A stretch of 64,000 bases of DNA from Candidatus Zixiibacteriota bacterium (GCA_030605835.1 JAUWHO010000045.1:1-64000), one strand, 5' to 3'; counted from the first letter of the stretch, positions 1 through 9,778 are shown. Translations and numbers: made by a program. The notes: a model not told the origin generated them from the sequence alone.

Positions 1-624
1 GGCGGACAGCTCGTCTATGACGGCTGGGTTTTCAATTTCATCGGCTACCCCGGCAGAGCAGACATCTGGACCTACGCCTTCGTGCCCGGCATCGGGCGCT
101 ATGGTCCGATAGACCTGTATCCCAATTTCAGGATTCCCCCCGACAGCATCGGTATGAACGAGATCAGGCAGAACGTGCCTGGGCTAGCTCCGGAAGGAGA
201 CTACACCTTGGTCGCCTACATTGGCAGCTATCCCAGCACCATAATAGACTCCTCCTATTTCTACTTCAGGAAGGAGGGTTCGGTCTCTGGTGGGATCGGA
301 GACTGGTCTGGGAGCGGTCTTCTGTCTAGAGAGAGTGATGCGGGAGGATTCGATCTTCCCAACGACTATGCTCTCTCTGGGAACTACCCCAATCCGTTCA
401 ACGCCAGCACAGTCATCAATTACCAACTTGCGGAGGCCAATCACATCAAGCTGGATGTTTACAACACCCTCGGGCAGAAGGTGACAACGTTGCTCGACGA
501 AGGGCAGCAGGCAGGCTATAAGTCAGTCATCTGGGATGCCTCGGAGGTGTCCTCAGGTCTGTACTTCTATAAGCTCACTGCTGGCGATTTCACCGAGACC
601 AGGAGGATGATGCTGGTGAAGTAA
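1..624 (+). CDS. C-terminal part of a secreted protein with T9SS-type sorting domain (5' end outside window)
   Basis: The reading frame is open from base 1, so the gene starts before the window; the first GTG seen (82) is internal. The last ~85 residues are a Por/T9SS type A (FlgD-Ig-like) sorting domain: the NYPNPFN motif, a beta-rich stretch with DVYNTLGQKV, then SGLYFYKLTAGDF and the terminal basic MMLVK. In Bacteroidetes and other FCB bacteria such domains direct proteins through the outer membrane and are usually cleaved. The preceding ~120 residues resemble an Ig-like or beta-sandwich region and I cannot assign them. A similar C-terminus is seen in the FG-GAP protein at 35121-36938 and in the orphan fragment at 21655-21921. 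The domain call is firm; the function of the passenger part is unknown. Confidence 0.85.
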   Translation, partial: GGQLVYDGWVFNFIGYPGRADIWTYAFVPGIGRYGPIDLYPNFRIPPDSIGMNEIRQNVPGLAPEGDYTLVAYIGSYPSTIIDSSYFYFRKEGSVSGGIGDWSGSGLLSRESDAGGFDLPNDYALSGNYPNPFNASTVINYQLAEANHIKLDVYNTLGQKVTTLLDEGQQAGYKSVIWDASEVSSGLYFYKLTAGDFTETRRMMLVK

Positions 625-1039
625 CCTCCATCCACAGATTGTCAGAAGAGGCGTCCAGGTTGGTCTTGGGCGCTTTCTTCGTTTGTGAATTCCGGCCCAA
701 GTCGAGCTCGAGCTAAGAGGATTCTTTCTAACCGTTTTCTAACCGCTAACTTCACTGAACTTAACTTTCGATTGAGCAATGAATTAGCCCTATTTTGTTG
801 AACCGTATGAAGTTAGCAGGAATGTGAGGTTCCGAATCCCTGCCTCCCAGCTTCTTCATTTAACTTACTATCTTGCAACGGGTTATAACAGTTAGTGGTT
901 TCTACTACATGGTGTAGCTGTTATAATAATCTGGTCTGGAGTTCTTGACTATTTGTTTGCAGAAGCGATGGTCTGATCTTACATTGTACGAGAAAAGGAG
1001 CGAGTAATTTCAGTCAGTCTTCTCAGATAGGGAAGAGAA
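625..1039. other. Intergenic region, mostly featureless
   Basis: A 415-bp AT-richer stretch between the secreted protein and the alcohol dehydrogenase. I see no gene, tRNA or palindromic repeat of the families found elsewhere. The only structure is the inverted repeat at 883-926, listed separately. Confidence 0.6.
883..926. promoter_or_regulatory. Inverted repeat upstream of alcohol dehydrogenase
   Basis: Perfect 9-bp arms TTATAACAG (883-891) and CTGTTATAA (918-926), with an inner CTAC/GTAG pair. It lies 113 bp upstream of the dehydrogenase start. It could be a hairpin or a regulator binding site; there is no T-tract, so a terminator is unlikely. Confidence 0.35.
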
Positions 1040-2038
1040 ATGCAAGCGATGATTCTCAAAGCGCCGGGGCAGCCACTTCAGGAAGCTGAACTGCCGGACC
1101 CGGCCCCGGAGCCGGGGCAGTTGTTGATTCAGGTGCACGCATGCGGTGTTTGCCGAACCGATTTGCACGTCGTCGATGGCGATCTCACCGAACCGGAGCT
1201 TCCAATTGTCCCTGGTCATCAGATTGTCGGAACAGTGGTTGAGGTTGGCCGGGGCAGTAGCCAATACCGTATGGGGGATCGGGTGGGGGTGCCCTGGCTT
1301 GGCTGGACTTGCGGTCGATGTGATTTCTGCAAAACCAGGCGGGAAAACCTCTGTGACCAGGCCCGCTACACCGGCTATCAAATCAACGGCGGGTTTGCGG
1401 AGTTGTGCACCGCTGATGAAAGATTCTGTTTTCCAATTCCGGAGGCCTATCCTGACCTTCAGGCAGCTCCCTTGCTTTGCGCCGGCCTGATCGGGTATCG
1501 GGCTCTGTGTATGACTGGTGATGCCCGCCGGCTGGGCTTTTATGGATTTGGCGCCGCTGCTCACATTATAATCCAGGTGGCCAGATATCAAGACCGTGAG
1601 GTCTATGCCTTCACCCGGCGAGGTGACACTAAAGGGCAAGATTTCGCTCGAAGGTTGGGAGCCACCTGGGCCGGGGCCTCCGATGAGATGCCCCCGGAGG
1701 TTCTCGACGCCGCCATCATTTTCGCTCCCGTGGGCGAGTTGGTGCCGGCGGCGCTGAAGGCAGTTGCCAAGGGAGGTTCAGTTGTCTGTGCCGGGATTCA
1801 CATGAGTGACATTCCCTCTTTCCCATATTCAATTCTCTGGGGCGAACGAATAGTGCGATCGGTCGCCAATCTGACCCGCAAGGACGGAGAGGAGTTCATG
1901 GCCCTGGCACCAAAAGTGCCGGTTAAAACGGAGGTGCATCCATACCCGCTTTTAAGGGCAAATGAAGCCTTGGATGATTTGCGTCACGGTCGCTTTGAGG
2001 GAGCTGCGGTTATTGTCGTTGGGTCGCAAGAGAGATAG
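1040..2038 (+). CDS. Zinc-dependent alcohol dehydrogenase family protein
   Basis: 332-residue medium-chain dehydrogenase (zinc-binding alcohol dehydrogenase, AdhA-type subgroup). The catalytic zinc ligands are visible as C38 (CGVCRTDLH) and H60 (PGHQIVG), and the structural zinc site as C91, C94, C97 and C105 (CGRCDFCKTRRENLC). The Rossmann segment reads GFYGFGAAAH around residue 155, giving a GxGxxx-type fingerprint. Expected activity is NAD(P)-dependent oxidation of alcohols or reduction of aldehydes in the cytoplasm; the substrate cannot be read from sequence. The ATG at 1040 follows a purine-rich GGGAAGAG and gives the usual N-terminus for the family. It is monocistronic: the next gene is on the opposite strand 15 bp away. 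Confidence 0.9.
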   Translation: MQAMILKAPGQPLQEAELPDPAPEPGQLLIQVHACGVCRTDLHVVDGDLTEPELPIVPGHQIVGTVVEVGRGSSQYRMGDRVGVPWLGWTCGRCDFCKTRRENLCDQARYTGYQINGGFAELCTADERFCFPIPEAYPDLQAAPLLCAGLIGYRALCMTGDARRLGFYGFGAAAHIIIQVARYQDREVYAFTRRGDTKGQDFARRLGATWAGASDEMPPEVLDAAIIFAPVGELVPAALKAVAKGGSVVCAGIHMSDIPSFPYSILWGERIVRSVANLTRKDGEEFMALAPKVPVKTEVHPYPLLRANEALDDLRHGRFEGAAVIVVGSQER

Positions 2039-2053
2039 TGGAAATTCGTTGCC

Positions 2054-2641
2054 TCAGTTTTCGGTTCGAGGCGGCTTTAGGAATACCCCGGAATAGGTAG
2101 GCCCGACAAACCTCAGCTTGCCCTCTGTGAATCCAACCTCCTCCAACCCCCCATTGGTCATAAGCTGGCGGATTTCATCGGCGGGCATTCCATGTTTCTC
2201 TTTTGTCGGCTCGCGGATGAACAGCTTGCCGGTGTCCTTCAATGTGCGCGATAGCGCGCTGACTATATCCTGGCGGAACTCCCTGTCGATATCGTGCAAC
2301 ATGATGTGAATTGCGATGACGTCAAACTGCGGGCCTGCATCGGCCAGATTTGAGATTTCGTCACACACGAATCTCACATTCGGGAATCTTCGGAGCTGTT
2401 TTCTGGCAACGTCCAACCAAGCCTCGGAAGTATCCAGACAGGTCACGTGCCCCCTTCCTTGAAGCAACCGCTTGGCAATATGGCGTGTGAGTCCTCCTCC
2501 GCCACCCCCAAAATCTAGGACCTCTTCATCTCCCTTTAGGCCGAAGGTATCAACATACTTTTTGTAGGCACCCCTCATGAGGACGTAGCTGGCCAGTGTA
2601 TGAACGAATATGTCGAAGCGACTCGGTTTTTTGAAGTCCAT
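2054..2641 (-). CDS. Class I SAM-dependent methyltransferase
   Basis: 195 residues. The glycine-rich SAM-binding loop VLDFGGGGGGLTRHIA lies near residues 41-56, with an acidic residue after strand 2 (TCLDTSEAWL) and a post-motif DVIAIHIMLHDI that fits the Rossmann-like methyltransferase fold. The acceptor substrate is unknown. It is the second gene of a two-gene operon with the DUF6485 protein (24-bp gap) and converges on the alcohol dehydrogenase. The N-terminal FVHTLASYVLMRGAYKKY helix suggests a small-molecule or membrane-proximal methylase of the UbiE/MenG-like kind, but I would not go further. Confidence 0.85.
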   Translation of the reverse strand: MDFKKPSRFDIFVHTLASYVLMRGAYKKYVDTFGLKGDEEVLDFGGGGGGLTRHIAKRLLQGRGHVTCLDTSEAWLDVARKQLRRFPNVRFVCDEISNLADAGPQFDVIAIHIMLHDIDREFRQDIVSALSRTLKDTGKLFIREPTKEKHGMPADEIRQLMTNGGLEEVGFTEGKLRFVGPTYSGVFLKPPRTEN

Positions 2642-2665
2642 CGTCGTTATCCAAAGACTATATTC

Positions 2666-2869
2666 TCAGATTTTTTTCTGATTGACTAAACGAGCGAAAT
2701 ACTCGAAAGACCTGTCGAAGGTGCGTTCGGCATCATCGGGGAAAACGCAGGCCGGAAGCTCCCGGAGTTTCAGATGGTAGCTTACGCAGTCGCAGCAGGT
2801 CCCCTTGTGAGAACAGGGGTCATAGCTGCAGTTACAGGACTTTAGAATCTGGTCTTGTTTGCATTCCAT
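2666..2869 (-). CDS. DUF6485 family small Cys-rich protein
   Basis: 67 residues with a dense cysteine pattern in the first half (MECKQDQ...CNC...DPCSHKGTCCDCVSYH) and a conserved acidic/aromatic tail (DRSFEYFARLV). The arrangement matches the DUF6485 family of short cytosolic proteins, proposed to bind zinc or an Fe-S cluster; no activity is known. First gene of the operon with the methyltransferase. The upstream region has a GC palindrome (CCGGGT/ACCCGG, about 2890-2911). Confidence 0.8.
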   Translation of the reverse strand: MECKQDQILKSCNCSYDPCSHKGTCCDCVSYHLKLRELPACVFPDDAERTFDRSFEYFARLVNQKKI

Positions 2870-3270
2870 GATGTACTCCTATTCTTTCCCGGGTTCTTCA
2901 ACTTGACCCGGAGAACTCACCCGTTCACTTGCGCGCCGGAATTAGGCAATCTACCTCAAACAACGCAAAGGTCAAGTGCCTTTGTGGCCGAGCGCGACCT
3001 AGCCTACCAGATGGCGAGCCCAGAAGCCCAACTACAGCGATATTAAGAGACAGTGGTCCTCACGGTGCGGACTTGCGAACCGGACATATCAAATTCGCTG
3101 GGGCAACAGCTATTGACATCTGTAAGATGACGTTCTATATTGCTAAATTATGGGTTTAGATGCATAGAAGAGGGTGAACGACATTAGGTTTTCAAATTCA
3201 CGAAATAGGGACCATCTAGACCACAAAGGGGAAAAGCAAGACCAACACATGGGCAAGGAGTGTATTTGTT
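2870..3270. other. Divergent intergenic region
   Basis: A 401-bp region between the minus-strand DUF6485 operon and the plus-strand hypothetical membrane protein. It holds a palindrome at about 2890-2911 (CCGGGT...ACCCGG) next to the DUF6485 start, and an AAGGAG ribosome-binding site (3255-3260) for the next gene. The short open frames here lack coding character. No repeat families. Confidence 0.5.
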
Positions 3271-3858
3271 ATGAGCGAGGAAAAGAAAGTATCTAAAGTC
3301 AAGTTTCTCCAGCCTTGGTACACAACATTAATACAGGCTGCAGCAGCCGTGGGCACAGTAATACTATTCATTATCATGTTTCAGCAACTACAAGATATTA
3401 GGCATGAGCAAGCCGTATCCTTGCGACCTTACATACATCTAGAGATAGAGCCGGCGTTTGGCGTAGTGCAGCTAACTGATTGGAGAAGCGTGGGCGGACA
3501 AACAGAGATATGGGTCCTGGGATATTGGCTTACCAATGTGGGCAAGTACCCAGCCAAGAATGTGTTTTATAAAGCGGATTGGAGTAACTCGTCAGAGATA
3601 GAGTCTCCCACGAAGTTTGACAACAATAAGCCTATCACAGTGAGTCCAGGGATGACGATGATTGCGACACAGAAAGAGTTAGCTAGGTCGGAAGTCCTTG
3701 GGGTACAGGACAGAGGCGATAGAATTTATAGACATGTCTACGTGAAGTACCAGGATGGTGACGGAAACGAATATTACTGGAAGGCCACTTGGATTCTGTC
3801 TGAATACGACGTGGGTTCTCCTATTAGATGGCACTTGCTGACAAGTGAAGGTACCTGA
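3271..3858 (+). CDS. Hypothetical single-pass membrane protein
   Basis: 195 residues that I do not recognise. A hydrophobic segment at about residues 18-40 (TLIQAAAAVGTVILFIIMF) forms one transmembrane helix after a short charged N-terminus. The rest (residues 50-195) is probably outside the membrane and looks beta-rich: YWLTNVGKYPAKNV followed by HVYVKYQDGDGNEYYWKATWI. The topology resembles small membrane-anchored proteins common on plasmids and genomic islands. The DNA is visibly more AT-rich than the flanking genes, which hints at transfer. The start is supported by AAGGAG 10 nt upstream. Confidence 0.6.
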   Translation: MSEEKKVSKVKFLQPWYTTLIQAAAAVGTVILFIIMFQQLQDIRHEQAVSLRPYIHLEIEPAFGVVQLTDWRSVGGQTEIWVLGYWLTNVGKYPAKNVFYKADWSNSSEIESPTKFDNNKPITVSPGMTMIATQKELARSEVLGVQDRGDRIYRHVYVKYQDGDGNEYYWKATWILSEYDVGSPIRWHLLTSEGT

Positions 3859-4046
3859 GGGCAGCTGCATTCTAATGTTCAATTCCTGTCCCCATCCCTA
3901 TCACCGCAAATGAGTTAGCCTGTCCTACCTCGCGCCTTTCCTACTGTTGAGGTGGGTTGCCCAGCGTATCGCCCCGTCAAGCAATCAGTGTAACACAGCA
4001 GCCCCACAGCAGTGAGGAATAGACATATCTCTCCACAACACAACCT

Positions 4047-5807
4047 CTAGCTTCGTGTCTGTGCCTTCTCAATCTTCGCCCAGGTGTCTCTCAGTGTCAC
4101 GGTGCGGTTGAATACCAGCTTGTCGTCCTTCGAATTGGGGTCAACGCAGAAATAGCCTTGTCTTAAGAACTGGTAGCGGGTTCCCGGTTTTGCACCCGCA
4201 AGACCCGGTTCGACCTTGCACGACGTCAGCGTTTCCAGCGAGTTTGGATTCAGATAGTCCTTGAAGTCCTTGCCCTCCTCCACGTCGCCGGGGTCTTCCT
4301 TTACGAAGAGATGATCGTATAAACGGACCTCGGCCTCCATGGCGTGAGCCGCAGAAACCCAGTGCAGCGTCCCCTTGACCTTCCGCGCGGCTTTAGGTCC
4401 ACCGCTTTTAGTCTCCGGGTCGTAACTGCAGTGGAGCTCCACCACTTCGCCGGTCTTCTCGTCCTTAACGACGCGCTCGCACTTGATGATATAGGCGTGC
4501 TTCAGTCGCACCTCCCGGCCAGGTGCTAAACGGAAAAACTTCCTTGGTGGATCCTCACGAAAATCCTCGCGCTCGACATACAGCAGCCGCGAAAAAGGAA
4601 CTTTTCGGGTGCCCATGGAGGGATCCTCGGGATTGTTGACGGCCTCCAATTCCTCCACATGGTCTTCCGGATAGTTGTCTATGATAACCTTAAGCGGACG
4701 CAACACCGCCATGACCCGCGGAGCTTTTTTGTTCAACTCTTCACGGAGGCAGTGTTCCAAGACCGCGATATCGACCGTGCTGTCCCGCTTGGCGACTCCG
4801 ATGCGCTCGGAGAATGTTCGGATAGATTCTGGAGTGTAGCCGCGTCTCCTCAAGCCCGAAATTGTCGGCATTCTAGGATCGTCCCATCCGTTGACATGAC
4901 CCTCTTCCACCAACTGCAAAAGCTTTCGCTTGCTCATTATAGTGTAGCTGAGATTGAGGCGGGCAAACTCGATCTGCTGGGGATGGTAAACATTCAACTG
5001 GTCGAGGAACCAATCGTACAGCGGGCGATTGTTTTCAAATTCGAGAGTGCAAAGGGAATGGGTGATCTTCTCGATAGAGTCCGAAAGGCAATGGGTGAAA
5101 TCGTACATCGGGTAGATGCACCACTTATCGCCGGTTCGGTGATGGGAGGCATGCTTGATGCGGTAAATGGTCGGATCCCGCATGTTCAGATTTCCGGAGG
5201 TCATGTCGATTTTCGCCCGAAGAACCCGGGCGCCGTCCGGAAATTCACCGGCGCGCATGCGCTCGAATAAATCCAGGTTCTCCTCGACCGAACGGTTGCG
5301 ATAGGGACTCTCCCTACCGGGTTCGGTCAAAGTGCCGCGGTATTGTCTGATCTCCTCGGCGCTCAGATCGTCAACGTAGGCCTTGCCCTCTTTCACTAGT
5401 AGAACCGCGTAATTGTACAACTGCTCGAAGTAGTCGGAAGCATAGTACAGACGGTCCTGCCAATCGAAGCCAAGCCAGCGGACATCCTCCATGATCGATT
5501 CCACATACTCGACTTCTTCCTTCGTGGGATTGGTGTCGTCGAAACGCAGATTGCACAATCCGTCATATTGTGCAGCGATACCGAAACTGAGGCAGATCGC
5601 TTTAGCGTGTCCGATGTGCAGATAGCCGTTCGGCTCCGGCGGAAACCGGGTATGAACTCGACCGCTGTATTTGTCGGTCCTCAAGTCTTCATCGATGATC
5701 TCCCGGATGAAATCGGAGGGAGTAGTAGAAGCGGTCGTGGTTGTCTTCGCACTTCCCTTCACTTTTTTCTTTTCGTTGTTGCCCGGTTCACTCTTGGGCG
5801 ATATCAC
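4047..5807 (-). CDS. glnS: Glutamine--tRNA ligase
   Basis: 586-residue class Ic aminoacyl-tRNA synthetase that charges tRNA-Gln with glutamine. The HIGH signature is at residues 64-67 ([12 protein letters not shown]) and the MSKRK variant of KMSKS follows near residue 290 ([12 protein letters not shown]); [10 protein letters not shown] is typical of GlnRS rather than GluRS. The C-terminal half is the two-barrel anticodon-binding domain (RDTWAKIEK at the end). About 30 N-terminal residues form a Lys/Thr/Ser-rich extension before the conserved [12 protein letters not shown]. The GTG start at 5807 follows an AGGAAGG Shine-Dalgarno. A GlnRS implies direct glutaminylation; it cannot be seen here whether GatCAB is also present. 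Confidence 0.96.
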   Translation of the reverse strand: MISPKSEPGNNEKKKVKGSAKTTTTASTTPSDFIREIIDEDLRTDKYSGRVHTRFPPEPNGYLHIGHAKAICLSFGIAAQYDGLCNLRFDDTNPTKEEVEYVESIMEDVRWLGFDWQDRLYYASDYFEQLYNYAVLLVKEGKAYVDDLSAEEIRQYRGTLTEPGRESPYRNRSVEENLDLFERMRAGEFPDGARVLRAKIDMTSGNLNMRDPTIYRIKHASHHRTGDKWCIYPMYDFTHCLSDSIEKITHSLCTLEFENNRPLYDWFLDQLNVYHPQQIEFARLNLSYTIMSKRKLLQLVEEGHVNGWDDPRMPTISGLRRRGYTPESIRTFSERIGVAKRDSTVDIAVLEHCLREELNKKAPRVMAVLRPLKVIIDNYPEDHVEELEAVNNPEDPSMGTRKVPFSRLLYVEREDFREDPPRKFFRLAPGREVRLKHAYIIKCERVVKDEKTGEVVELHCSYDPETKSGGPKAARKVKGTLHWVSAAHAMEAEVRLYDHLFVKEDPGDVEEGKDFKDYLNPNSLETLTSCKVEPGLAGAKPGTRYQFLRQGYFCVDPNSKDDKLVFNRTVTLRDTWAKIEKAQTRS

Positions 5808-5996
5808 GGCCTTCCTTCCTCAACTTCGGATTTGCTGTCAACCAATTCACCCGCATTATCCACGGGCGACTCACCACAATATATTTCCCTTGTCGAAGCC
5901 ATAAATTTAACAATTTTCGTTCGCACCTCAAGACAAATCTACGATGAGAAGTGAGGTCGTTTCACGCTGTTGAATCGAGTGCCCGGATTAACCCTC

Positions 5997-6025
5997 TTGC
6001 CAAACTGAGAGCTATTGCTTAAATT
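5997..6025 (+). promoter_or_regulatory. Candidate sigma70-type promoter for tldD-tldE
   Basis: TTGCCA (5997-6002), a 17-nt spacer, and TAAATT (6020-6025), 53 bp upstream of the tldD start. The spacing is optimal and both hexamers are close to consensus. Confidence 0.45.
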
Positions 6026-6077
6026 TGTGCCTTGAGGTTTTAGGACGCATGTCAGGTCAGATTGAGTAGGAGGTAGT

Positions 6078-7442
6078 ATGTTCGATAGACTCCGGGAAGT
6101 TTTAGGCAAACTTGACGTTGATTATGCGGACATCCGCTATGAGATCAAAAAGGCCACTGTAATCTCCTTCGACGGGAAGGAACTGACCCAGATCGGTTCC
6201 AATTCCACAGACGGATATGTATTGAGAGCTTTGAAAGACGGTGGCTTCTCTTCGGTCGTCTTCACGAAAGAAAGCGACGCCGAGAAGGCCGCTTTTGCGG
6301 CCGCCGAAAACGCACGGTTGATAGCCCAAAACATTGAAAAACCGGTAAGCTTGACTAAGGCAGAGGTGGTCAAGGATACCTCCCTCCCTCCCCTGAAAGA
6401 GGATCCCAGAGAAGTGTCCGTGGCCGAGAAGCTCGAACTGATCCGCAAGTATAACGATATTCCCCTCGGATACGAGAAGATCGCCACCACGTCTATCAGT
6501 TACCAGGAGGTCATCAGAGAAAAATACTTCACCAGCACCGAGGGAACCGAAATACGGGAAGATCTTGTGACCACGAGGTTGTCGGGAGAAATCATTAGCA
6601 AAGACGGAGATCTGACCCAGAATGTCAGGGTCAAGGCCGGGGGAAGCGAGGGCTTCTCGACCATCCGAAACCAGGAGAAGAATTTCGAGGAGCGGACAAA
6701 GATAGCGCTTGATCTTCTGAAAGCGAAACCGGTCGAGGGTGGGACTTACACTTGCGTTCTGAATCCTGAAATGGCAGGTATCTTCGCTCATGAAGCCTTC
6801 GGGCATTTTTCCGAGGGGGACATAATTGAGGCTCTTCCGGCGATGCGCGAAAAGATGAAGATGGGAGAGAAGCTCGGGAGCGACGTCTTGAATATCGTGG
6901 ATGACGCCACCCTTTCGGATCAACTGGGATTCTACAAATACGATGATGAAGGCGTCAGAGTCCACCCGACCCAGCTTATGAGAAACGGGGTTTTGACCGG
7001 GCGGCTGCACTCCCGAAGGACCGCCGCCGAATTCGGAGAACCGCTCTCCGGTCACTGCGTTGCCGAGGATTACCGTTACGCCCCCATAATCAGGATGGGG
7101 ACCATTTTCATTAAGCCGGGGACCCGCAGCTTCGACGAACTCCTGAGCATGCTCGGAGAGGGGCTGTATATTCTGGATGCCAAGGGGGGACAAACGGCGG
7201 GGGAGAATTTCACCTTCGGGGCGCAATACGGTTACCTGGTAAAGGATGGAAAGCTCGGCGAGATGGTGCGTGACATCAATATTTCAGGCAACCTATACAA
7301 GACGTTGGTGGATATTGTCGCGGTGGGAGATGACTTCGTTCTGGGCAAAGTCGGCGGATGCGGAAAGGGCCAGATAAACATCCGTTCCTGTCATGGCGGA
7401 CCCCACATACTTGTTAACAACCTTGTGGTAGGAGGCGTGTAG
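6078..7442 (+). CDS. tldD: TldD family metalloprotease subunit
   Basis: 454 residues, the usual length for TldD. The zinc site HEAFGH is at residues 238-243 (HExxxH), followed by FSEGD, which is characteristic of the TldD catalytic subunit. With TldE/PmbA it forms a heterodimeric protease that in known cases degrades unfolded peptides or trims modified peptides such as microcins. A strong AGGAGGT at 6068-6074 fixes the ATG. The stop codon overlaps the GTG of the next gene by one base, so the two subunits are translationally coupled. The long antisense open frame over this gene is a shadow. Confidence 0.94.
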   Translation: MFDRLREVLGKLDVDYADIRYEIKKATVISFDGKELTQIGSNSTDGYVLRALKDGGFSSVVFTKESDAEKAAFAAAENARLIAQNIEKPVSLTKAEVVKDTSLPPLKEDPREVSVAEKLELIRKYNDIPLGYEKIATTSISYQEVIREKYFTSTEGTEIREDLVTTRLSGEIISKDGDLTQNVRVKAGGSEGFSTIRNQEKNFEERTKIALDLLKAKPVEGGTYTCVLNPEMAGIFAHEAFGHFSEGDIIEALPAMREKMKMGEKLGSDVLNIVDDATLSDQLGFYKYDDEGVRVHPTQLMRNGVLTGRLHSRRTAAEFGEPLSGHCVAEDYRYAPIIRMGTIFIKPGTRSFDELLSMLGEGLYILDAKGGQTAGENFTFGAQYGYLVKDGKLGEMVRDINISGNLYKTLVDIVAVGDDFVLGKVGGCGKGQINIRSCHGGPHILVNNLVVGGV

Positions 7443-8755
7443 TGGAAAAACTGCTTGAGGCCGCAAAAAAGGTTTGTGATAAGGTAGAGGTTTACTCAGT
7501 TCAATACACCGGCAGTTCCGTTTCCTTTCAAGATGCGAAACTTCACGATATTGATAGCGCATATCAGTCAGGAGTGAGCCTCAGAATAATCAAAGAGGGT
7601 AAGCTTGGATTTGCTTACACCAAGAATCTGCTGAATCGCGAAGAGCTCCTGCAGAATGCGCTCGATTCTCTGGCGGGAGGAGTTGAAGCAGATTACGATT
7701 TCCCTCTCACCAAAGAGCTTCCCCAACTTGACACCTACAACCCTTCTTTAGAGAAGCTGTCCAGCAAGCAGATGGTGGAAGAGTGCGCCAGAGTCTGCGA
7801 TCTTTTGAAGTCTGAAACCGACGGCGAGATTCTGGCAAGCGCCTCTTCTCACATCGGAGACATTCGCATAATAAACAGCGAGGGGACCGATATCTCCGGG
7901 AAAGCTACCTCTTACAGTTTGGCTGGAATCGTGATATATCCGCAATCCGCCTCCGGCATTCAGCGAAGCTTCCACAGCAAAGGATTTGAGAGAACCCCCG
8001 ACGATTCTCTGAATGAGATCATAGAGCTTTACAACATCTCCTCCAGGGTTGTGGAACCCAAAGGAGGGAGGATGAAAGTGATGTTTATGCCCAACAGCAT
8101 GGTTACCCTCAGATGGAGGATCCTGAGCGGAACCAGTTCCAAGAGCGTGTATGAGAAGACCTCGCCGATTGCGGATAAGCGGGGAGAGAAGATATTCGAC
8201 GAAAAGATAACCGTCTGCGATGATCCCTTGAACGACAAATATCCGGGGGCGCGGCCTTTCGATGATGAGGGGGTGGCCTCTAAGCCCTTGACGATCGTCG
8301 AGAACGGAGTGCTGAAGAGCTTTTTCTATGATCTGAACTATGCGAGTAAATTGAACGCTGAACCTACCGGACATGGTTACAGAGTTGCGCAGTGGGGAGG
8401 AGATCCGATTACGACCAAGCCGGTGCCGGCAGTTACTCACATGAGCATAAGACCCGGAGGGAGGTCTTTCGCGGAGCTGGTGAAATCGATGGACCGAGGC
8501 CTCATAGTTGAAGAAGCCCTCGGAGCTCACAGCGGCAATATACCTCACGGCGATTATTCGATCGGAGTCAGTCCCGGACTGTATGTAGAAAACGGCGAGA
8601 TAGTGGGCCGGGTGAAAGATGCCATGGTGGCGGGCAATATCTACGAGACCTTGAAGCATGTGGTTGATGTCGGCGATAGCCTCTATCCCTCAGACGGAGG
8701 CGCGTGGGTGCCGGCAATACTGTTCGATGACGTAAGCGTCTCAACGAAGAGCTGA
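7442..8755 (+). CDS. TldE/PmbA family metalloprotease subunit
   Basis: 437 residues, homologous to TldD but lacking the HExxxH zinc motif, as expected for the non-catalytic partner TldE (PmbA). Conserved features include RSFHSKGFERTP, FDDEGVASKPLTIVENGVLKSFFYDLNYASK in the middle and SGNIPHGDYSIGVSPGLYVENGEIVGRVKDAMVAGN near the C-terminus. The GTG start at 7442 shares a base with the tldD stop; GGAGG at 7431-7435 lies six bases upstream. The pair is probably one functional heterodimer. Confidence 0.93.
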   Translation: MEKLLEAAKKVCDKVEVYSVQYTGSSVSFQDAKLHDIDSAYQSGVSLRIIKEGKLGFAYTKNLLNREELLQNALDSLAGGVEADYDFPLTKELPQLDTYNPSLEKLSSKQMVEECARVCDLLKSETDGEILASASSHIGDIRIINSEGTDISGKATSYSLAGIVIYPQSASGIQRSFHSKGFERTPDDSLNEIIELYNISSRVVEPKGGRMKVMFMPNSMVTLRWRILSGTSSKSVYEKTSPIADKRGEKIFDEKITVCDDPLNDKYPGARPFDDEGVASKPLTIVENGVLKSFFYDLNYASKLNAEPTGHGYRVAQWGGDPITTKPVPAVTHMSIRPGGRSFAELVKSMDRGLIVEEALGAHSGNIPHGDYSIGVSPGLYVENGEIVGRVKDAMVAGNIYETLKHVVDVGDSLYPSDGGAWVPAILFDDVSVSTKS

Positions 8756-8933
8756 AGAGAAGTCCTCGTCATTGAATCCCCTTTAGGAAGTATGTCACCA
8801 CCCTCTGTATGCGGGAGAGAACGTCCCCCTTACAAAGTGGAGTCCGAGAGCGACTGTCCAATAGCTATCCGGCAGCCGCGCACGAAATCAACGTTCTCTG
8901 GCTTCAGGTCGGCTGTCGACCGACACATACTGG

Positions 8934-9383
8934 GTGGGACAAACCGGCTTTTCGCTTGACATCGGTGAGGAGATGCATTTATTCGCATACTTGTTATGGG
9001 TTGGAGAGAGATTCACAGAGATCGGCGCCATGGCAGCGCAGCAGCAGCTGAGCGGAAACATAATTGGAGTATTCTTCAGCGACCCCGAGAAGGTTCCCGC
9101 AGAACAGCTGCGATGTGAACTCGGGATCCAGGTTCCTCCCGAATTCGAAGCTCCTGAGGGCTTCAAGGTGAGGGAGATTCAGGTCCAGACCGTTGCCTAC
9201 ACAGTGCTGAAGGGACCATACGAGGAGATTGCCGAGGACTACCGGAAGATGTTCTTGTGGATGAAGAAAAACGGCTATCGCGTCGCGGGTCCGGCACTGG
9301 AGATATACCTCAAGGGTGGACCGGAGGTGCCCCCGGAGGAATGTCTTACCGAGATACGCATACCGGTCATGAAGAAGGGATGA
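8934..9383 (+). CDS. GyrI-like small-molecule-binding domain protein
   Basis: 149 residues with two SHS2-like half repeats: the first ends in GVFFSDPEKVPAEQLRCELGIQV, the second contains TVAYTVLKGPYEEIAEDYRKMFLWMKKNGYRVAGPALEIYL and ends ECLTEIRIPV. This is the effector-binding fold of SbmC/GyrI and of AraC/MerR-type C-terminal domains; stand-alone copies bind or hydrolyse small ligands. The start is uncertain: GTG 8934, or ATG 8973 with GAGGAG too close. The first half repeat lacks the usual leading strand, so the N-terminus may be shortened. It sits 178 bp after tldE and 17 bp before tRNA-Glu. Confidence 0.8.
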   Translation: MGQTGFSLDIGEEMHLFAYLLWVGERFTEIGAMAAQQQLSGNIIGVFFSDPEKVPAEQLRCELGIQVPPEFEAPEGFKVREIQVQTVAYTVLKGPYEEIAEDYRKMFLWMKKNGYRVAGPALEIYLKGGPEVPPEECLTEIRIPVMKKG

Positions 9384-9400
9384 GGTCAAAGGAGATTTCC

Positions 9401-9476
9401 GGCGCTATCGTCTAGGGGTTTAGGACGGGTGGTTCTCAGCCATCAAACCGGGGTTCGATTCCCCGTAGCGCCACCA
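9401..9476 (+). tRNA. tRNA-Glu (CUC)
   Basis: 76-nt cloverleaf: 7-bp acceptor GGCGCTA (9401-9407) with TAGCGCC (9466-9472), anticodon loop TTCTCAG giving anticodon CTC for GAG codons, T arm CGGGG-TTCGATT-CCCCG, discriminator A and an encoded CCA end (9474-9476). It lies 17 bp downstream of the GyrI-like gene and is followed at once by a terminator. Confidence 0.96.
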
Positions 9477-9484
9477 CAAATTAG

Positions 9485-9519
9485 GCCTGCCGGGCAGGAG
9501 GAGGCAGGCTTTTTTTTAT
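9485..9519 (+). terminator. Rho-independent terminator after tRNA-Glu
   Basis: Stem GCCTGCC (9485-9491) with GGCAGGC (9503-9509), followed by a run of eight T and ATT. Placed 9 nt after the tRNA 3' end. Confidence 0.8.
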
Positions 9520-9778
9520 TTTCTCCAAGGGAATAGGAAATAGTAGATAGGGAACAGGGAACAGGGAACAGGGGACAGGAGATAGGGAATAGGGAATAGG
9601 TAGTAGAGTTGGAGGAGGGTTGTAGAGGAAACCTTCAGGTTTCCACAATTGAGCTCCTAAAAGAATAGGTCGGGCATTCTTGCCCGACTGCCTGTCAAAG
9701 GGTGGGGGTTCAACCCCCACCCTAGCTACTTGTTCCCATCCTAGGTGTTTGTAGTTTCCAAAGGGAAATCTCACTGTT

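Noticed and set aside
6102-7226. A 374-codon open frame antisense to tldD, and a 303-codon one antisense to tldE (7748-8659)
   Set aside because: They lie wholly inside well-conserved genes, have no ribosome-binding site or recognisable domain, and reflect codon usage of the sense strand.
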